Shown here piece by piece: positions 1 to 7,595 of a DNA stretch of 45,284 bases. The notes beneath the pieces are model-generated. The model was not told where the DNA came from, ran no database searches, and saw only the letters and a list, made by a program, of their open reading frames with translations. Positions within the stretch are counted from its first letter, which is position 1; each line of letters starts with the position of its first letter. The stretch is from Deltaproteobacteria bacterium (GTDB lineage Bacteria; Desulfobacterota; Desulfobulbia; Desulfobulbales; Desulfocapsaceae), in NCBI GenBank assembly GCA_026388715.1, contig JAPLJF010000017.1:1-45284 (forward strand), in the 5' to 3' direction. The position numbers and the translations under genes were made by a program.

Positions 1-29
1 AGCCCGACAAATATGGTATTCTTTTTCAT
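1..29 (-). CDS. Start of a gene running off the left edge (9 codons visible)
   Basis: An ATG at 29..27 is preceded by a strong Shine-Dalgarno AAGGAGG (42..36) at normal spacing. The visible residues are MKKNTIFVG. The lysine-rich start is compatible with many proteins, so no function can be given. Confidence 0.55.
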
Positions 30-98
30 GACCTGCCTCCTTGGTTATGGCTCTGCGCCGTAGTGAATTGCTCATCTACAGCATAACCCATGTTTGCA

Positions 99-111
99 AG
101 GGGCAGGTCTT
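99..111. repeat. Dispersed repeat AGGGGCAGGTCTT, copy 1
   Basis: Same core as copies at 7501, 11912 and 38254. This copy lies just past the stop codon of the truncated AlbA_2 gene (stop at 120..118), so the element may mark the point where that gene was cut. Confidence 0.55.
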
Positions 112-117
112 TTGCTT

Positions 118-393
118 TTAACTGACAGCCATTATGTCTAATGGAGGTTCGACTAAAGAGTCTATTTGCTGTTGGATAGCAGCCTCATCAATAATTGAAC
201 TATCTTCAACATTAAAGAATGTACCATTTTTAAAGCCAATCAAAATAATTGAATCTGGTTCATTTTGTTTTGTTGAATTTGCAAAAGCCATTAGATCTTT
301 CGCTAACTCTCCTTTATCTTGAGGCAGTTTATAAAACTCCCTTTTGAAATCGCATTTTCTCCCTTCACCTTTTCTAATAAGTTCATCAATCAT
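118..393 (-). pseudogene. Truncated AlbA_2 (Schlafen-type) putative DNA-binding domain protein
   Basis: The 91-residue product has the AlbA_2 pattern: an early E-G-x-x-x-D-F-K stretch, then AKDLMAFANS and SIILIGFKNGTFFNVE, matching the usual 'iaAfANt...llIGv.d.g' core. Such domains normally lead into a longer ATP-binding-protein-like C-terminus, and the domain alone is usually over 100 residues, so this product stops early. The start is sound: AGGAAGGA lies about six bases upstream of the ATG at 393. A dispersed GGGGCAGGTCTT element lies immediately after the stop, which suggests that insertion or recombination removed the 3' part. It could still be expressed as a short protein. The family call is by motif recognition only. 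Confidence 0.55.
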
Positions 394-514
394 ATAATTC
401 CTTCCTGAAGTCTAATTATAAGGCGGAAAAACCGGGAACCCCGGGACACGCCCCCTCTTTTCGAGATTATCAACCAGTGATGCCAGTTAATCGGGCAAAA
501 TGTCTCACAAATAC

Positions 515-823
515 TCACGCCAACATTTCCAGCAAAACCGGGTGCCACAAGGCCAGTTCAATCTCCCCGAGTTTACCAGCCAGGCGCTTCTTGTCCACGC
601 AGTGCACCTGGTCCAGTAAAATCCGGGCAGACTTACCGTCAAGAACGACCTCAGGTCGGCATCCTAATGGTTGTCCCTTACTGGTAATGGGGGCGACAAT
701 CACTCGGGGCAACGCCGCGTTCATGTCATCAGGGGAAACCACCAGGGCCGGACGTGTTTTTTTTATCTCCGTCACCACGGTTGGGTCAAGGTTAACCCAA
801 TACACCTCGCCACGCCTTACCAC
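515..823 (-). CDS. MazF/PemK-family endoribonuclease toxin
   Basis: The 102-residue protein has the full MazF/PemK fold signature: N-terminal RGEVYWVNLDP, then TRPALVVSPDDMN, VIVAPITSKGQP and a C-terminal LLDQVHCVDKKRLAGKLGEI. The family are ribosome-independent, sequence-specific mRNA interferases held inactive by a small AbrB-fold antitoxin. Translation starts at a GTG (823..821) that overlaps the antitoxin stop by 7 nt, the usual antitoxin-first arrangement, so the toxin is translationally coupled. Length and motifs look complete, so an active toxin is likely. Its RNA recognition sequence cannot be predicted from the window. Confidence 0.93.
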   Translation of the reverse strand: MVRRGEVYWVNLDPTVVTEIKKTRPALVVSPDDMNAALPRVIVAPITSKGQPLGCRPEVVLDGKSARILLDQVHCVDKKRLAGKLGEIELALWHPVLLEMLA

Positions 824-1059
824 TGCCAGTCCTCATTTTCAACGGGTGTTAGCGTCATCTCTTCTTCCCACGCATCCGTCTCGTTTTCAGCCTGATAGCC
901 GTCAAACCACCCGAGACGCACGGTCTTGATCGGCTCAATAACAAGCCCCCGGCCTTCCTGCCGCATCTCGATTTCAGAACCAACGCCACACTCCGCCAAA
1001 AAGGCGGCAGGAATCAACACCCCGCGTGAATTCCCCACCTTGCGCAATACTGTTCTCAT
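817..1059 (-). CDS. MazE/AbrB-fold antitoxin
   Basis: The 80-residue product starts with the SpoVT/AbrB signature: V-L-R-K-V-G-N-S-R-G-V-L-I-P, then an acidic C-terminal tail (ENETDAWEEEM...ENEDW). This layout is typical of MazE-type antitoxins: an N-terminal swapped-hairpin DNA-binding domain and a disordered acidic tail that blocks the toxin. The start ATG (1059..1057) follows GGAGGTG at good spacing. It is the first gene of a two-gene operon with the MazF-like toxin (7-nt overlap). A palindrome over the probable -10 box at 1079-1095 is a good candidate for its own operator, consistent with the autorepression known for these pairs. Confidence 0.92.
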   Translation of the reverse strand: MRTVLRKVGNSRGVLIPAAFLAECGVGSEIEMRQEGRGLVIEPIKTVRLGWFDGYQAENETDAWEEEMTLTPVENEDWQW

Positions 1060-1077
1060 TTTTACACCTCCAAATTT

Positions 1078-1095
1078 ATTATAACAATGTTACAA
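1078..1095 (-). promoter_or_regulatory. mazEF promoter -10 box with overlapping operator-like palindrome
   Basis: Read on the minus strand, TATAAT (1083..1078) is a consensus -10, lying 18 bases upstream of the antitoxin ATG. It is embedded in TTGTAACA-T-TGTTATAA (1095..1079), an inverted repeat with 7 of 8 matching positions per half. No good -35 is visible. Position and symmetry suggest an antitoxin-binding operator; this is inference. Confidence 0.5.
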
Positions 1096-1259
1096 CGAGG
1101 AGCACTAAAACACAAGGATTTACTTTGCGAAAATAGAGTCATTCGGGACGGGAGCAACACCCGAGAGTCTGCGCTCAAAAGATTTTCACTAACCGGCAGC
1201 CTTTGTCGCTGTCTTGGGCCAATCCTCAGCACCGGTTACCAAAAATCATATCTGCGCAT

Positions 1260-1470
1260 TTACTTGTTATATTTTTTCAACATCTCAGCTTCCATTTTAT
1301 CCAGGTCTTCATCCGACATGTTTTGCATATCCTGCACCGATTTGCCGGTCATGTTCTTGGTCATCGCCTCACTTTGTGCACGGATGGCGTCTTCATTTGG
1401 CGGTGTTTTCTTGTCGTCCTGCGCCACCTTCGCTTCATACATGCGGATGACTTCCTCATCGGATTTGCCC
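1260..1470 (-). pseudogene. C-terminal fragment of an unknown charged protein
   Basis: The last roughly 70 residues (from GKSDEEVIRMYEAK to the end at KKYNK) look like a real protein tail: highly charged, helical, with two similar stretches (MTKNMTGKSVQDM and MQNMSDEDLDKM). The open frame continues to 1550, but upstream of about 1470 it only shadows the plus-strand GNAT fragment. Both genes are cut at the same place (about 1470), so this is a 3' remnant left by a deletion or rearrangement. I do not recognise the family. Confidence 0.4.
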
Positions 1471-1471
1471 T

Positions 1472-1692
1472 CTGGTGATCGCCGACAACATGAGCGGCAA
1501 AGGGCTTGGCCAGAAATTGATGACCGCCCTGATGGATGCCGCCCGGTCAAAGGGTCTTAAGGTCATGACTGGAGAAATCCTCAACGACAACGACAGGATG
1601 ATCAAGCTGGCAAGCTGGCAAGCCGCCTCGGGTTCACCATCGTCAACAGCCCGGAAGACAGCGGCATTAAGCTGGTAAGCAAGATACTGTAG
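1472..1692 (+). pseudogene. GNAT acetyltransferase C-terminal remnant with an 8-bp duplication frameshift
   Basis: From 1472 the plus strand reads LVIADNMSGKGLGQKLMTAL..., the acetyl-CoA-binding GxGxxL block and helix of a GNAT N-acetyltransferase, followed by KGLKVMTGEILNDNDRMIKLA. An 8-bp direct duplication (AAGCTGGC at 1604-1611 and 1612-1619) then shifts the frame. Removing one copy restores SRLGFTIVNSPEDSGIKLVS and a TAG stop at 1690-1692. The restored sequence resembles the C-terminal GNAT domain found fused to acyl-CoA synthetase-like (Pat/NDP-forming) proteins. The N-terminal part is absent. It is a decayed gene piece abutting an unrelated minus-strand fragment. Confidence 0.75.
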
Positions 1693-1877
1693 CTAACACC
1701 CCTCTTCTGATTTCCCCGTAGTTGGTCTTATTGCACAATGTGGCATAGCTTATGAGTAGTTTCCTGATTGCAATTTACCCCAACCCACATTAGATTGAGC
1801 ATTGTATCTTCCGCACGCTACTTCACCACAGCCTGTCAGTCATAGGGCAAAAAACATAACTATAAAGGTTTGAGAAC

Positions 1878-2999
1878 ATGAAAATAGGCCTAGGAGTGAT
1901 TGTCTTGTCGCTTTTGACCCACCTCACCGCCCCTGTCTTTGCTGCTGAAACCACGGGGGAGTGGTGGGAAGTTAACCAGAAAATGGAAATGCCCGGCATG
2001 CCGGACTTCGCAGCCATGATGCCGGGCAATGCTCCCACCAAGGTCTGCATAGCGCCAGGCCAGGATAGCCAGCCCTTCAAATCAAAAGAAAAAGACAAGG
2101 ATTGCACGATTAGCGATGTCAAGAAATCTGGTAATGCTGTAACTTTTACAATGAAATGCACCGGTGAACACCCGATGACCGGCACTGGCGAAATAACGAG
2201 CACCCCTACCAGCTTTAGCCAAAAAATAAAGATACACTCGCAAGATGGCGACATGATGATGGTTACCAATGGCAAGCGCATCGGAGGCGCTTGCAACACA
2301 ACTGATGAGACCAGCAAGCAGACCAACAACGCGGAACAAAAAAAGATGAAAGCGGACATGGATAAAGGCATAGCTGCCAGCAACAAGGCCATGGCTGCGT
2401 CAGCTGCCAATCTCGAGAAGATCTGTGCCGAGGGTGCCACCAGTCTGGATCCAAAGATTCTGGAGCTTGGGGGAAACTACTTTGATCATGGTACCGGTCC
2501 GAATCGAGTCACGGCACAGTGCCAAAATCGTCAAGCAGCATACTGCGGACAAGTGCGGAAAATAGTCGGCACCCCTGATGGATACCGCAAGCATGACGAA
2601 ATCAGGAAAGGATTTGCCGAAACCGCGGATGTAGCCATGGCCATGTATTCCGTAGAAACGGTCAAAGAATGCAAAATCGACCCCGCACCCTTGCTGAAGA
2701 ACGCTTGCAACATCGCGAAGACAAAGGTCATTTGGGACTTTATGACCGATTATTGCCCCAGCGATGCCGCAGCGTACTACAAGGAATATTGTGCTGGGTA
2801 CAAAGAAGATCGAAAAGCAGGATGGGAAGAACGTTATGAGTGGTGCCGGGGAAATGAGAATTGGCAGAGCAAGGCCATGAACCAATCTGGTAGCACCGGG
2901 AACAGGGGGCAGGCCTCTCAGCCTGACCAGACTCAGCCGCCCAAAGAAGCCGCCACACAGGAAGGGGTGGATGCCCTGAAAAACATGTTCAAGTTTTAA
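1878..2999 (+). CDS. Secreted DUF3617-domain protein with a cysteine-rich C-terminal region
   Basis: The 373-residue protein starts with a clear signal peptide (residues 1-22, ...APVFA|AE). Residues about 25-140 match DUF3617: GEWWEVNQKMEMPGMP, a KVCI cysteine, a KDKDC motif, a MKCTG strand and a GxG-ITSTPTSFSQ strand. The family is periplasmic or secreted and its function is unknown. The remaining roughly 230 residues are not part of that domain. They hold many cysteines (for example AQCQNRQAAYCGQV, LLKNACNIAK, DYCPSDAAAYYKEYCAG, YEWCRG), probably forming disulfides, and end in a Gln/Pro/Thr-rich linker and EGVDALKNMF. The ribosome site is weak (AAGG). It is monocistronic, convergent to the lipoprotein gene at 3156. 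Confidence 0.75.
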   Translation: MKIGLGVIVLSLLTHLTAPVFAAETTGEWWEVNQKMEMPGMPDFAAMMPGNAPTKVCIAPGQDSQPFKSKEKDKDCTISDVKKSGNAVTFTMKCTGEHPMTGTGEITSTPTSFSQKIKIHSQDGDMMMVTNGKRIGGACNTTDETSKQTNNAEQKKMKADMDKGIAASNKAMAASAANLEKICAEGATSLDPKILELGGNYFDHGTGPNRVTAQCQNRQAAYCGQVRKIVGTPDGYRKHDEIRKGFAETADVAMAMYSVETVKECKIDPAPLLKNACNIAKTKVIWDFMTDYCPSDAAAYYKEYCAGYKEDRKAGWEERYEWCRGNENWQSKAMNQSGSTGNRGQASQPDQTQPPKEAATQEGVDALKNMFKF

Positions 3000-3047
3000 A
3001 CTTGGGACATGTTCCTCTAACAAGTTTGCGTTATCAGCGTTGGCGCT

Positions 3048-3084
3048 GGCCAAGCCGGGGAGTAAGCAATCCCTCGGCTTGGCC
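3048..3084. terminator. Hairpin between convergent genes
   Basis: GGCCAAGCCG (3048-3057) pairs perfectly with CGGCTTGGCC (3075-3084) across a 17-nt loop that can extend the stem. It lies between the 3' ends of the DUF3617 gene and the lipoprotein gene, where a bidirectional terminator is expected, but no U-run follows on either side. Confidence 0.4.
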
Positions 3085-3155
3085 GCTTAGGCAACAACGA
3101 TGTTAATGCCGCCCGCCACCTGAATTCCTTACACCGCTTTGTAATCCTGCACCCC

Positions 3156-4820
3156 TTACTGCGCAACACCAACCACTTGCACCGCATCGATCTGTTTCCA
3201 ACCGGGGCCGGACGCGAGGTTGAGTGTCAGCTTTATCCGGGCAACGAGATACTCCGTCTTCGGCACCCGCACACCAAACCAGGCAATCTCGCGCACCACC
3301 GGCGCTTGGTAGGGGTCGACGCCTTCCCACCAGACATGGGTCGTACCGTCCGGCTCAATGGCCTCGACCTTCACGATCGCACCCGCCGTGTCGTTCTGCC
3401 GCACACGCACTTCGGTGGCGTGGACTGGCTTGGCCAACGTTACTTCGAGCGAGTCGGTACCGTTGCTCTTATTCTCCGGACACCAGGCATCGGGACTATT
3501 GCCCGCCACGGATATGTTTGGCGCCCCCACGGCCTGGGCGGCTGAGTACTGTGTTTTTCCGTACTGCGAACCCGCCGTGGCGCTCACCGCCCATTGCCCG
3601 GCCGTGTCGGCCACAACCTTGGCGTCGGTGAATTGGGTTGAAGGTACGACCGTGCCATTCCCTGCCCCTCCCGTCTTGGCCGGGGATGAACTGGCAGGCG
3701 CGGCAGGTGGAGATGGCGGCACAACTGCCGTGGCCTGTGCCGGGGCGGGAGTTGCTACCGCCGCAGGCAAGGCTGATCCCCCAGACGCAGCAGGGGTGGA
3801 AGTGGGGGCAAGCGCCGGAACCGTTTTCGCTTCGGGAAGTATCTCTTTCGCCGGCTGTAAAAGCACCGGCGGCCACGACCATGCCGGCGGATCTTTGCGC
3901 TCCGCGTTCTCGGCAAGCAGCGCAGCCATGACGCGGTTGTACAGTTCATCCAGTTCGATCGGCGGTTGGCCGGTGGCGGTGCCCGACCTTGCCTGCAGCG
4001 CCCGATTCACATAGATCATCGCCGCCATTGGATTGCCGGCGCGCTCGGCAACCGCGGCCCGTACGCTCAAGACGCGCCCGTCGTCCGGCGTGCGCTGGAG
4101 CACAGCGTCAAGCGACACCGCCGCTTCTTCGACGCGGCCGTCAAGCAGCGCGTCTTGCGCGTGGCTGATCGCACGTTGCGCCACGCGCTCCGCATCTTCT
4201 GAGACCGCCACTACCTGTAACGGCGTTGCTTCAGAGACGACTTCACCGTTCCAGCCACTACCATTCTGGATTGAGAGGTGCGCCCGCACCAGGTAGTCGC
4301 CCGGTGTGACCCGTTGCATCGTCTCTGCAGAAATATGCCAAAGTCCTCCAGCAACTCGCGTGGCGTTCAAGGTTGCGTTTGGCGTGGGGGGCTTTCCGAC
4401 TGCTTCCGCGCGGGCCATTGCCGCGCCGCCACCGGCCGGGACGATTTCCACGGTGATCGCGTCGGTCCACGAGCCGCTCGTGGGCGCGAGCTCAAACGTA
4501 TCAGCGGCATCGCGCGACGCCTGGAGGCGCACGGCGATGCGCAGTGGCTCACCTTGTTCAATGACATCATCCGCGACGCCGCGTAACGAAAGAGTGATCT
4601 CGGGTGCCGGGGTTATCGGTGCCGCGCTTGTCGGTGCAATAAGATCAGTGGCAGGAGCGTTGCTGGACGCGACCAGCGAATTAACCGAGCCGCCGGTCTT
4701 GTCAACAGCGGCAGTGGGGGCTGGGCCATTATCTTTACACGCAACGAGCATCAGCGCCACCAGTGCTGCAACCAGTAACTGACGCACTAATGGCAAGGGT
4801 AGTTGCAGAGTACTCATCAT
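3156..4820 (-). CDS. Lipoprotein with helical repeat region and C-terminal discoidin-like domain
   Basis: The 554-residue product has a type II signal peptide with lipobox LVAC (Cys28). Residues about 70-210 look like beta-sandwich domains, about 210-300 contain a TPR-like segment (AISHAQDALLDGRVEEAA, then GRVLSVRAAVAERAGNPMAA), and about 310-400 form an Ala/Pro-rich linker. The last 140 residues resemble an F5/8 type C (discoidin) jelly roll: YSAAQAVGAPNI, a DAWCPE tract, SLEVTLAKPVHATEVRVRQ and a final GWKQIDAVQVVGV. Such modules bind glycans or other surface ligands. The start ATG overlaps the upstream protease-like gene by 4 nt (ATGA), so the two are probably co-translated and their products may interact outside the cell. 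The specific role is unknown. Confidence 0.6.
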   Translation of the reverse strand: MMSTLQLPLPLVRQLLVAALVALMLVACKDNGPAPTAAVDKTGGSVNSLVASSNAPATDLIAPTSAAPITPAPEITLSLRGVADDVIEQGEPLRIAVRLQASRDAADTFELAPTSGSWTDAITVEIVPAGGGAAMARAEAVGKPPTPNATLNATRVAGGLWHISAETMQRVTPGDYLVRAHLSIQNGSGWNGEVVSEATPLQVVAVSEDAERVAQRAISHAQDALLDGRVEEAAVSLDAVLQRTPDDGRVLSVRAAVAERAGNPMAAMIYVNRALQARSGTATGQPPIELDELYNRVMAALLAENAERKDPPAWSWPPVLLQPAKEILPEAKTVPALAPTSTPAASGGSALPAAVATPAPAQATAVVPPSPPAAPASSSPAKTGGAGNGTVVPSTQFTDAKVVADTAGQWAVSATAGSQYGKTQYSAAQAVGAPNISVAGNSPDAWCPENKSNGTDSLEVTLAKPVHATEVRVRQNDTAGAIVKVEAIEPDGTTHVWWEGVDPYQAPVVREIAWFGVRVPKTEYLVARIKLTLNLASGPGWKQIDAVQVVGVAQ

Positions 4821-7219
4821 TTCACCTTCCGTGGTGGGATAGCGTCGTTGGGGCAGATCTGCGCGGCACAGTTGCCGGTGTCACCGGCGGCGTTGCCGTA
4901 GCGTGATTGCGGCTTATGGTCGCTGCCGTTGACGCCAGTGCCCGTGCCTGAGCGGCAGATCTGCATGCCGATCCGTTCCGTGCCCGGTGTCACCAGATAG
5001 AGTGTCTTCTCCTTGCGGTTCTTCGCTTCATAGAACTTGGCAAAATAATATCGCATCACGCAGTCCTGGTCGCCAGAATGTGATCCGTGCTCCAGACCCA
5101 CCATACCGCGCACACTGAAAACAGCCCTCGCTAATTGATCGATATACTCCTCCACAAATTCATTAAACGCCGGCGAGCCTGGCGGCTTGTCTTTAAACGA
5201 ACTGCCGTATAAGCTTTCGATCATCGCGCCCATACCCAATTTTTTCAATAATTGCCGCACCCCAATATACAAGGGATATACTTTCGTAGCGAGATCATGC
5301 CCATTCTCTTCCAGAACATTCACCACCGTGTCACCGGTGAGATAGTGCGGACGTCCGGTCTTGTTTTCCGGTACATTGGGCGGAATGAAAGATAATGAGT
5401 AACCGGTTGTGTCATCCGGACCGTGATGCTCAACACCCACCGAGTGCAGGAGTTCATGCGCGATGGCGCGGTCGAAGGCGAAGATGGCATCCTGCGCCGG
5501 CAAGTTGAACGGTTGGTTAAAGATACTCTCGGTGTTATCGCGGGCAAGAATACCGATGCCTTTGGTGATGCCCGGCCGTCCGGCGACACCCTTCTCCGTC
5601 ATCGGCGTATCGGCGCCATTATCACCGAGCCCGGAACGGGTGAAGGTCTTCACCCACACGCCGTGCTGATCGACGCGGTGCGGCGCGTCACGGTGATTAC
5701 CGTTCATCAGCCGCTTGGCCTGCGACATCTCGCTGCGCCGCAGCTTGGAATGCACGCGCAGCTCGGAGAGCTGCTCAAATAAATTGATGCCGGGCAACGC
5801 ATCCGCACCGATGAGGTTGAGTACGAAAAAATCCTTACGCTTCGGATCGCCCTCGATGTGCCTGCCAGCCACGACGAAACCCCGATACTCCTCATAGAGC
5901 GTATAGCCGTCTCCATTGTCCTTCTGGCCCTCGACCTTCTCGTCATCGTCGTCGTCCGCAAGATTCTCAACATTATGCTGCTTGCGCCAGATGTCTGCAA
6001 TCCAGCCGGGGGCCTTCATCTTCGGCAGCCGGATGAATTCTTCGTCCTTGCCTTGGCCTTTCATAACGCCGACGACCTCGCGACCGTCCGCGAGCGTGCA
6101 GGTGACGGTTAGCGTGGCCCGCCCGCCGAAGTCATAGCTGTCAACCTGGGCGAGGACAAACGGGTGACCGTGTTCGTCCTCCTGCGTTGTTTCAATGTCG
6201 ATCTTCTGGGCGTTGTCCGCGACGGTGCCGGCAAAGGCCGGAGCAGCGGCGAGGCGCAGGTCGTAATCCTTATCCGTGGCACCGAGCGGCCAGTTCATGC
6301 ACACGCCGGGCTCGCGCGAGGTATCGAGCAGCGCGAAGCGGAAGCTTTTCACCTTGGGCAGAACCTGCGCCTGCCCCTCTTTTGGCTTGAGGATGGCGCG
6401 CGCCACGAGGTGATTGCCGGGGGTAGCCGGTTTTGCAACCGAGCCGAGCGGCCGCCACTTCGCGTAGTCGTCGATCGTCACCTCGACCTCAACGTCATCA
6501 AATTCCGGGGAGAAGTGCAGCTGCGCGATATCCGAAAAACCACGCGTGGTCTTGCCGTCGATGGCACCCTCGTCCTTGTGGCTGCCGCTTGTCGTGCCGG
6601 GCGTACCTGTCACCTTGCCGTTAAAGACCACGCTCGGCACGGAATCTTTCAGTTCCGTGTCAGTGCGGTCTTCGTAGCCAGGTGTCGGGTCGCCGGAGGA
6701 AGTATACTTGACCTCGTATTTATCCCGCAGCTTGCCGGGGGACGATAACTGCCAGACTCCGGTGTCGGGTTCGAGCGACAGCGTAAAATCGCTCAGGCTC
6801 ACAGGCACCCCACTGAAGTCGGCCTCGGTCGTGCTCCGGCCATGGTTTAACGCCCAGCCTTCTCCGTGGATCGAACCGGTGATCACGGCCGATTCCGCGC
6901 GCCAGAGCATCGACGGCGTACCATGGTCATCATCGACGACCATGGTGAAACGGACCTGGGCCGCCTCGCGCAAGTCACCTGTTGTATCAGCCTCATGTGT
7001 CCACTCATGGTGTTCGACCGTGATCGTACCCCGGATGCGGGTGACCGCGCGCCACTGTTCGGCGTTTTCCGCCGCACAGCCTTCACGCGCGATGCCGCTC
7101 ACGACGAGCAGCAGCAAGACCGCCGCAGCCAGGGACAGTCGGCGAAGCCGCCCCCCCGGGCCTGCCCATATCTGGCCACCTTGATGCCAGAACACTGTTA
7201 CGTCATGCGCAAAATTCAT
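4817..7219 (-). CDS. Large secreted zinc-metalloprotease-like protein (HExxHxxGxxH)
   Basis: The protein of about 800 residues begins with a basic stretch and a hydrophobic segment (RRLSLAAAVLLLLVVSG, then a Cys) acting as signal peptide or membrane anchor. About 350 residues of beta-rich sequence follow, then an acidic DDDDDEK-type loop, a YTLYEEYRGF stretch and, around residue 638 of the longest frame, AHELLHSVGVEHH. That is the extended zincin motif with three histidine ligands and the metzincin glycine. The last about 200 residues carry several cysteines (DCVMRYY, MQICRSG, GNCAAQICPNDAIPP). The frame is open to 7369, but its first roughly 50 codons look like a nucleotidyltransferase remnant, so I place the start near the ATG at 7219; no good Shine-Dalgarno settles this. 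It overlaps the downstream lipoprotein gene by 4 nt. I cannot assign it to a named peptidase family. Confidence 0.65.
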   Translation of the reverse strand: MNFAHDVTVFWHQGGQIWAGPGGRLRRLSLAAAVLLLLVVSGIAREGCAAENAEQWRAVTRIRGTITVEHHEWTHEADTTGDLREAAQVRFTMVVDDDHGTPSMLWRAESAVITGSIHGEGWALNHGRSTTEADFSGVPVSLSDFTLSLEPDTGVWQLSSPGKLRDKYEVKYTSSGDPTPGYEDRTDTELKDSVPSVVFNGKVTGTPGTTSGSHKDEGAIDGKTTRGFSDIAQLHFSPEFDDVEVEVTIDDYAKWRPLGSVAKPATPGNHLVARAILKPKEGQAQVLPKVKSFRFALLDTSREPGVCMNWPLGATDKDYDLRLAAAPAFAGTVADNAQKIDIETTQEDEHGHPFVLAQVDSYDFGGRATLTVTCTLADGREVVGVMKGQGKDEEFIRLPKMKAPGWIADIWRKQHNVENLADDDDDEKVEGQKDNGDGYTLYEEYRGFVVAGRHIEGDPKRKDFFVLNLIGADALPGINLFEQLSELRVHSKLRRSEMSQAKRLMNGNHRDAPHRVDQHGVWVKTFTRSGLGDNGADTPMTEKGVAGRPGITKGIGILARDNTESIFNQPFNLPAQDAIFAFDRAIAHELLHSVGVEHHGPDDTTGYSLSFIPPNVPENKTGRPHYLTGDTVVNVLEENGHDLATKVYPLYIGVRQLLKKLGMGAMIESLYGSSFKDKPPGSPAFNEFVEEYIDQLARAVFSVRGMVGLEHGSHSGDQDCVMRYYFAKFYEAKNRKEKTLYLVTPGTERIGMQICRSGTGTGVNGSDHKPQSRYGNAAGDTGNCAAQICPNDAIPPRKVK

Positions 7220-7225
7220 AAGGTA

Positions 7226-7454
7226 TAACACAGCCTCAATTTCCTGTTTCATGCCGACAAGATCACTGGATGGCGTAACTGTCCCTTTTGCCATAGAACC
7301 GAAAAAACGAACATTCAACGCCTTGTTCATGCTCATGAACAGCATGGATTTGCTGGATAAAATTGCCAATTGTATTCATATTGTTCCCGTCACAATTGAA
7401 TTCAATTGATCGTACTCCATCGTAATTCATCTGACAAATGCTTTCAAAAAGCAA
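7226..7454 (-). pseudogene. Remnant of a MNT-type minimal nucleotidyltransferase (antitoxin class)
   Basis: One frame (7454 inward) reads NTIGNFIQQIHAVHEHEQGVE and another (from about 7310) reads VRFFGSMAKGTVTPSSDL, then GMKQEIEAVL. Joined by a frameshift these match the small MNT/KNTase family: a leading helix, then FGSxAxGxxxxxSD and a following helix. The second catalytic Asp (SDxD) and a stretch after it are missing. The remnant appears frameshifted and deleted, and its 3' end runs into the 5' end of the zincin gene. The call rests on motif recognition over about 60 residues. Confidence 0.45.
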
Positions 7455-7500
7455 ACAAAAATCTCATCAGTGATGATTAATTTATCATAACAAGTCCAGA

Positions 7501-7556
7501 GGGGCAGGTCTTGAAATATAAACTTTCTCAGTTACACAAATTAAAACCCGCCCCAT
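7501..7556. repeat. Dispersed repeat GGGGCAGGTCTTG, copy 2, with imperfect inverted end
   Basis: GGGGCAGGTCTTGAA (7501-7515) faces TTAAAACCCGCCCC (7541-7554), an imperfect inverted partner, giving a hairpin of about 55 nt. It lies downstream of the flavodiiron gene. The core is shared with copies near 99, 11912 and 38254. Confidence 0.6.
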
Positions 7557-7595
7557 TTTTGTCGATTAATCATCTTACATAATCCAATAATAAAT

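Noticed and set aside
1087..1560. Open plus-strand frame of 157 codons
   Set aside because: It runs antisense to the charged-protein fragment and through the rearrangement junction, has no ribosome site and no family signal.
2400..3053. Open minus-strand frame of 217 codons under the DUF3617 gene
   Set aside because: Shadow of a gene with signal peptide and domain; residue make-up not protein-like.
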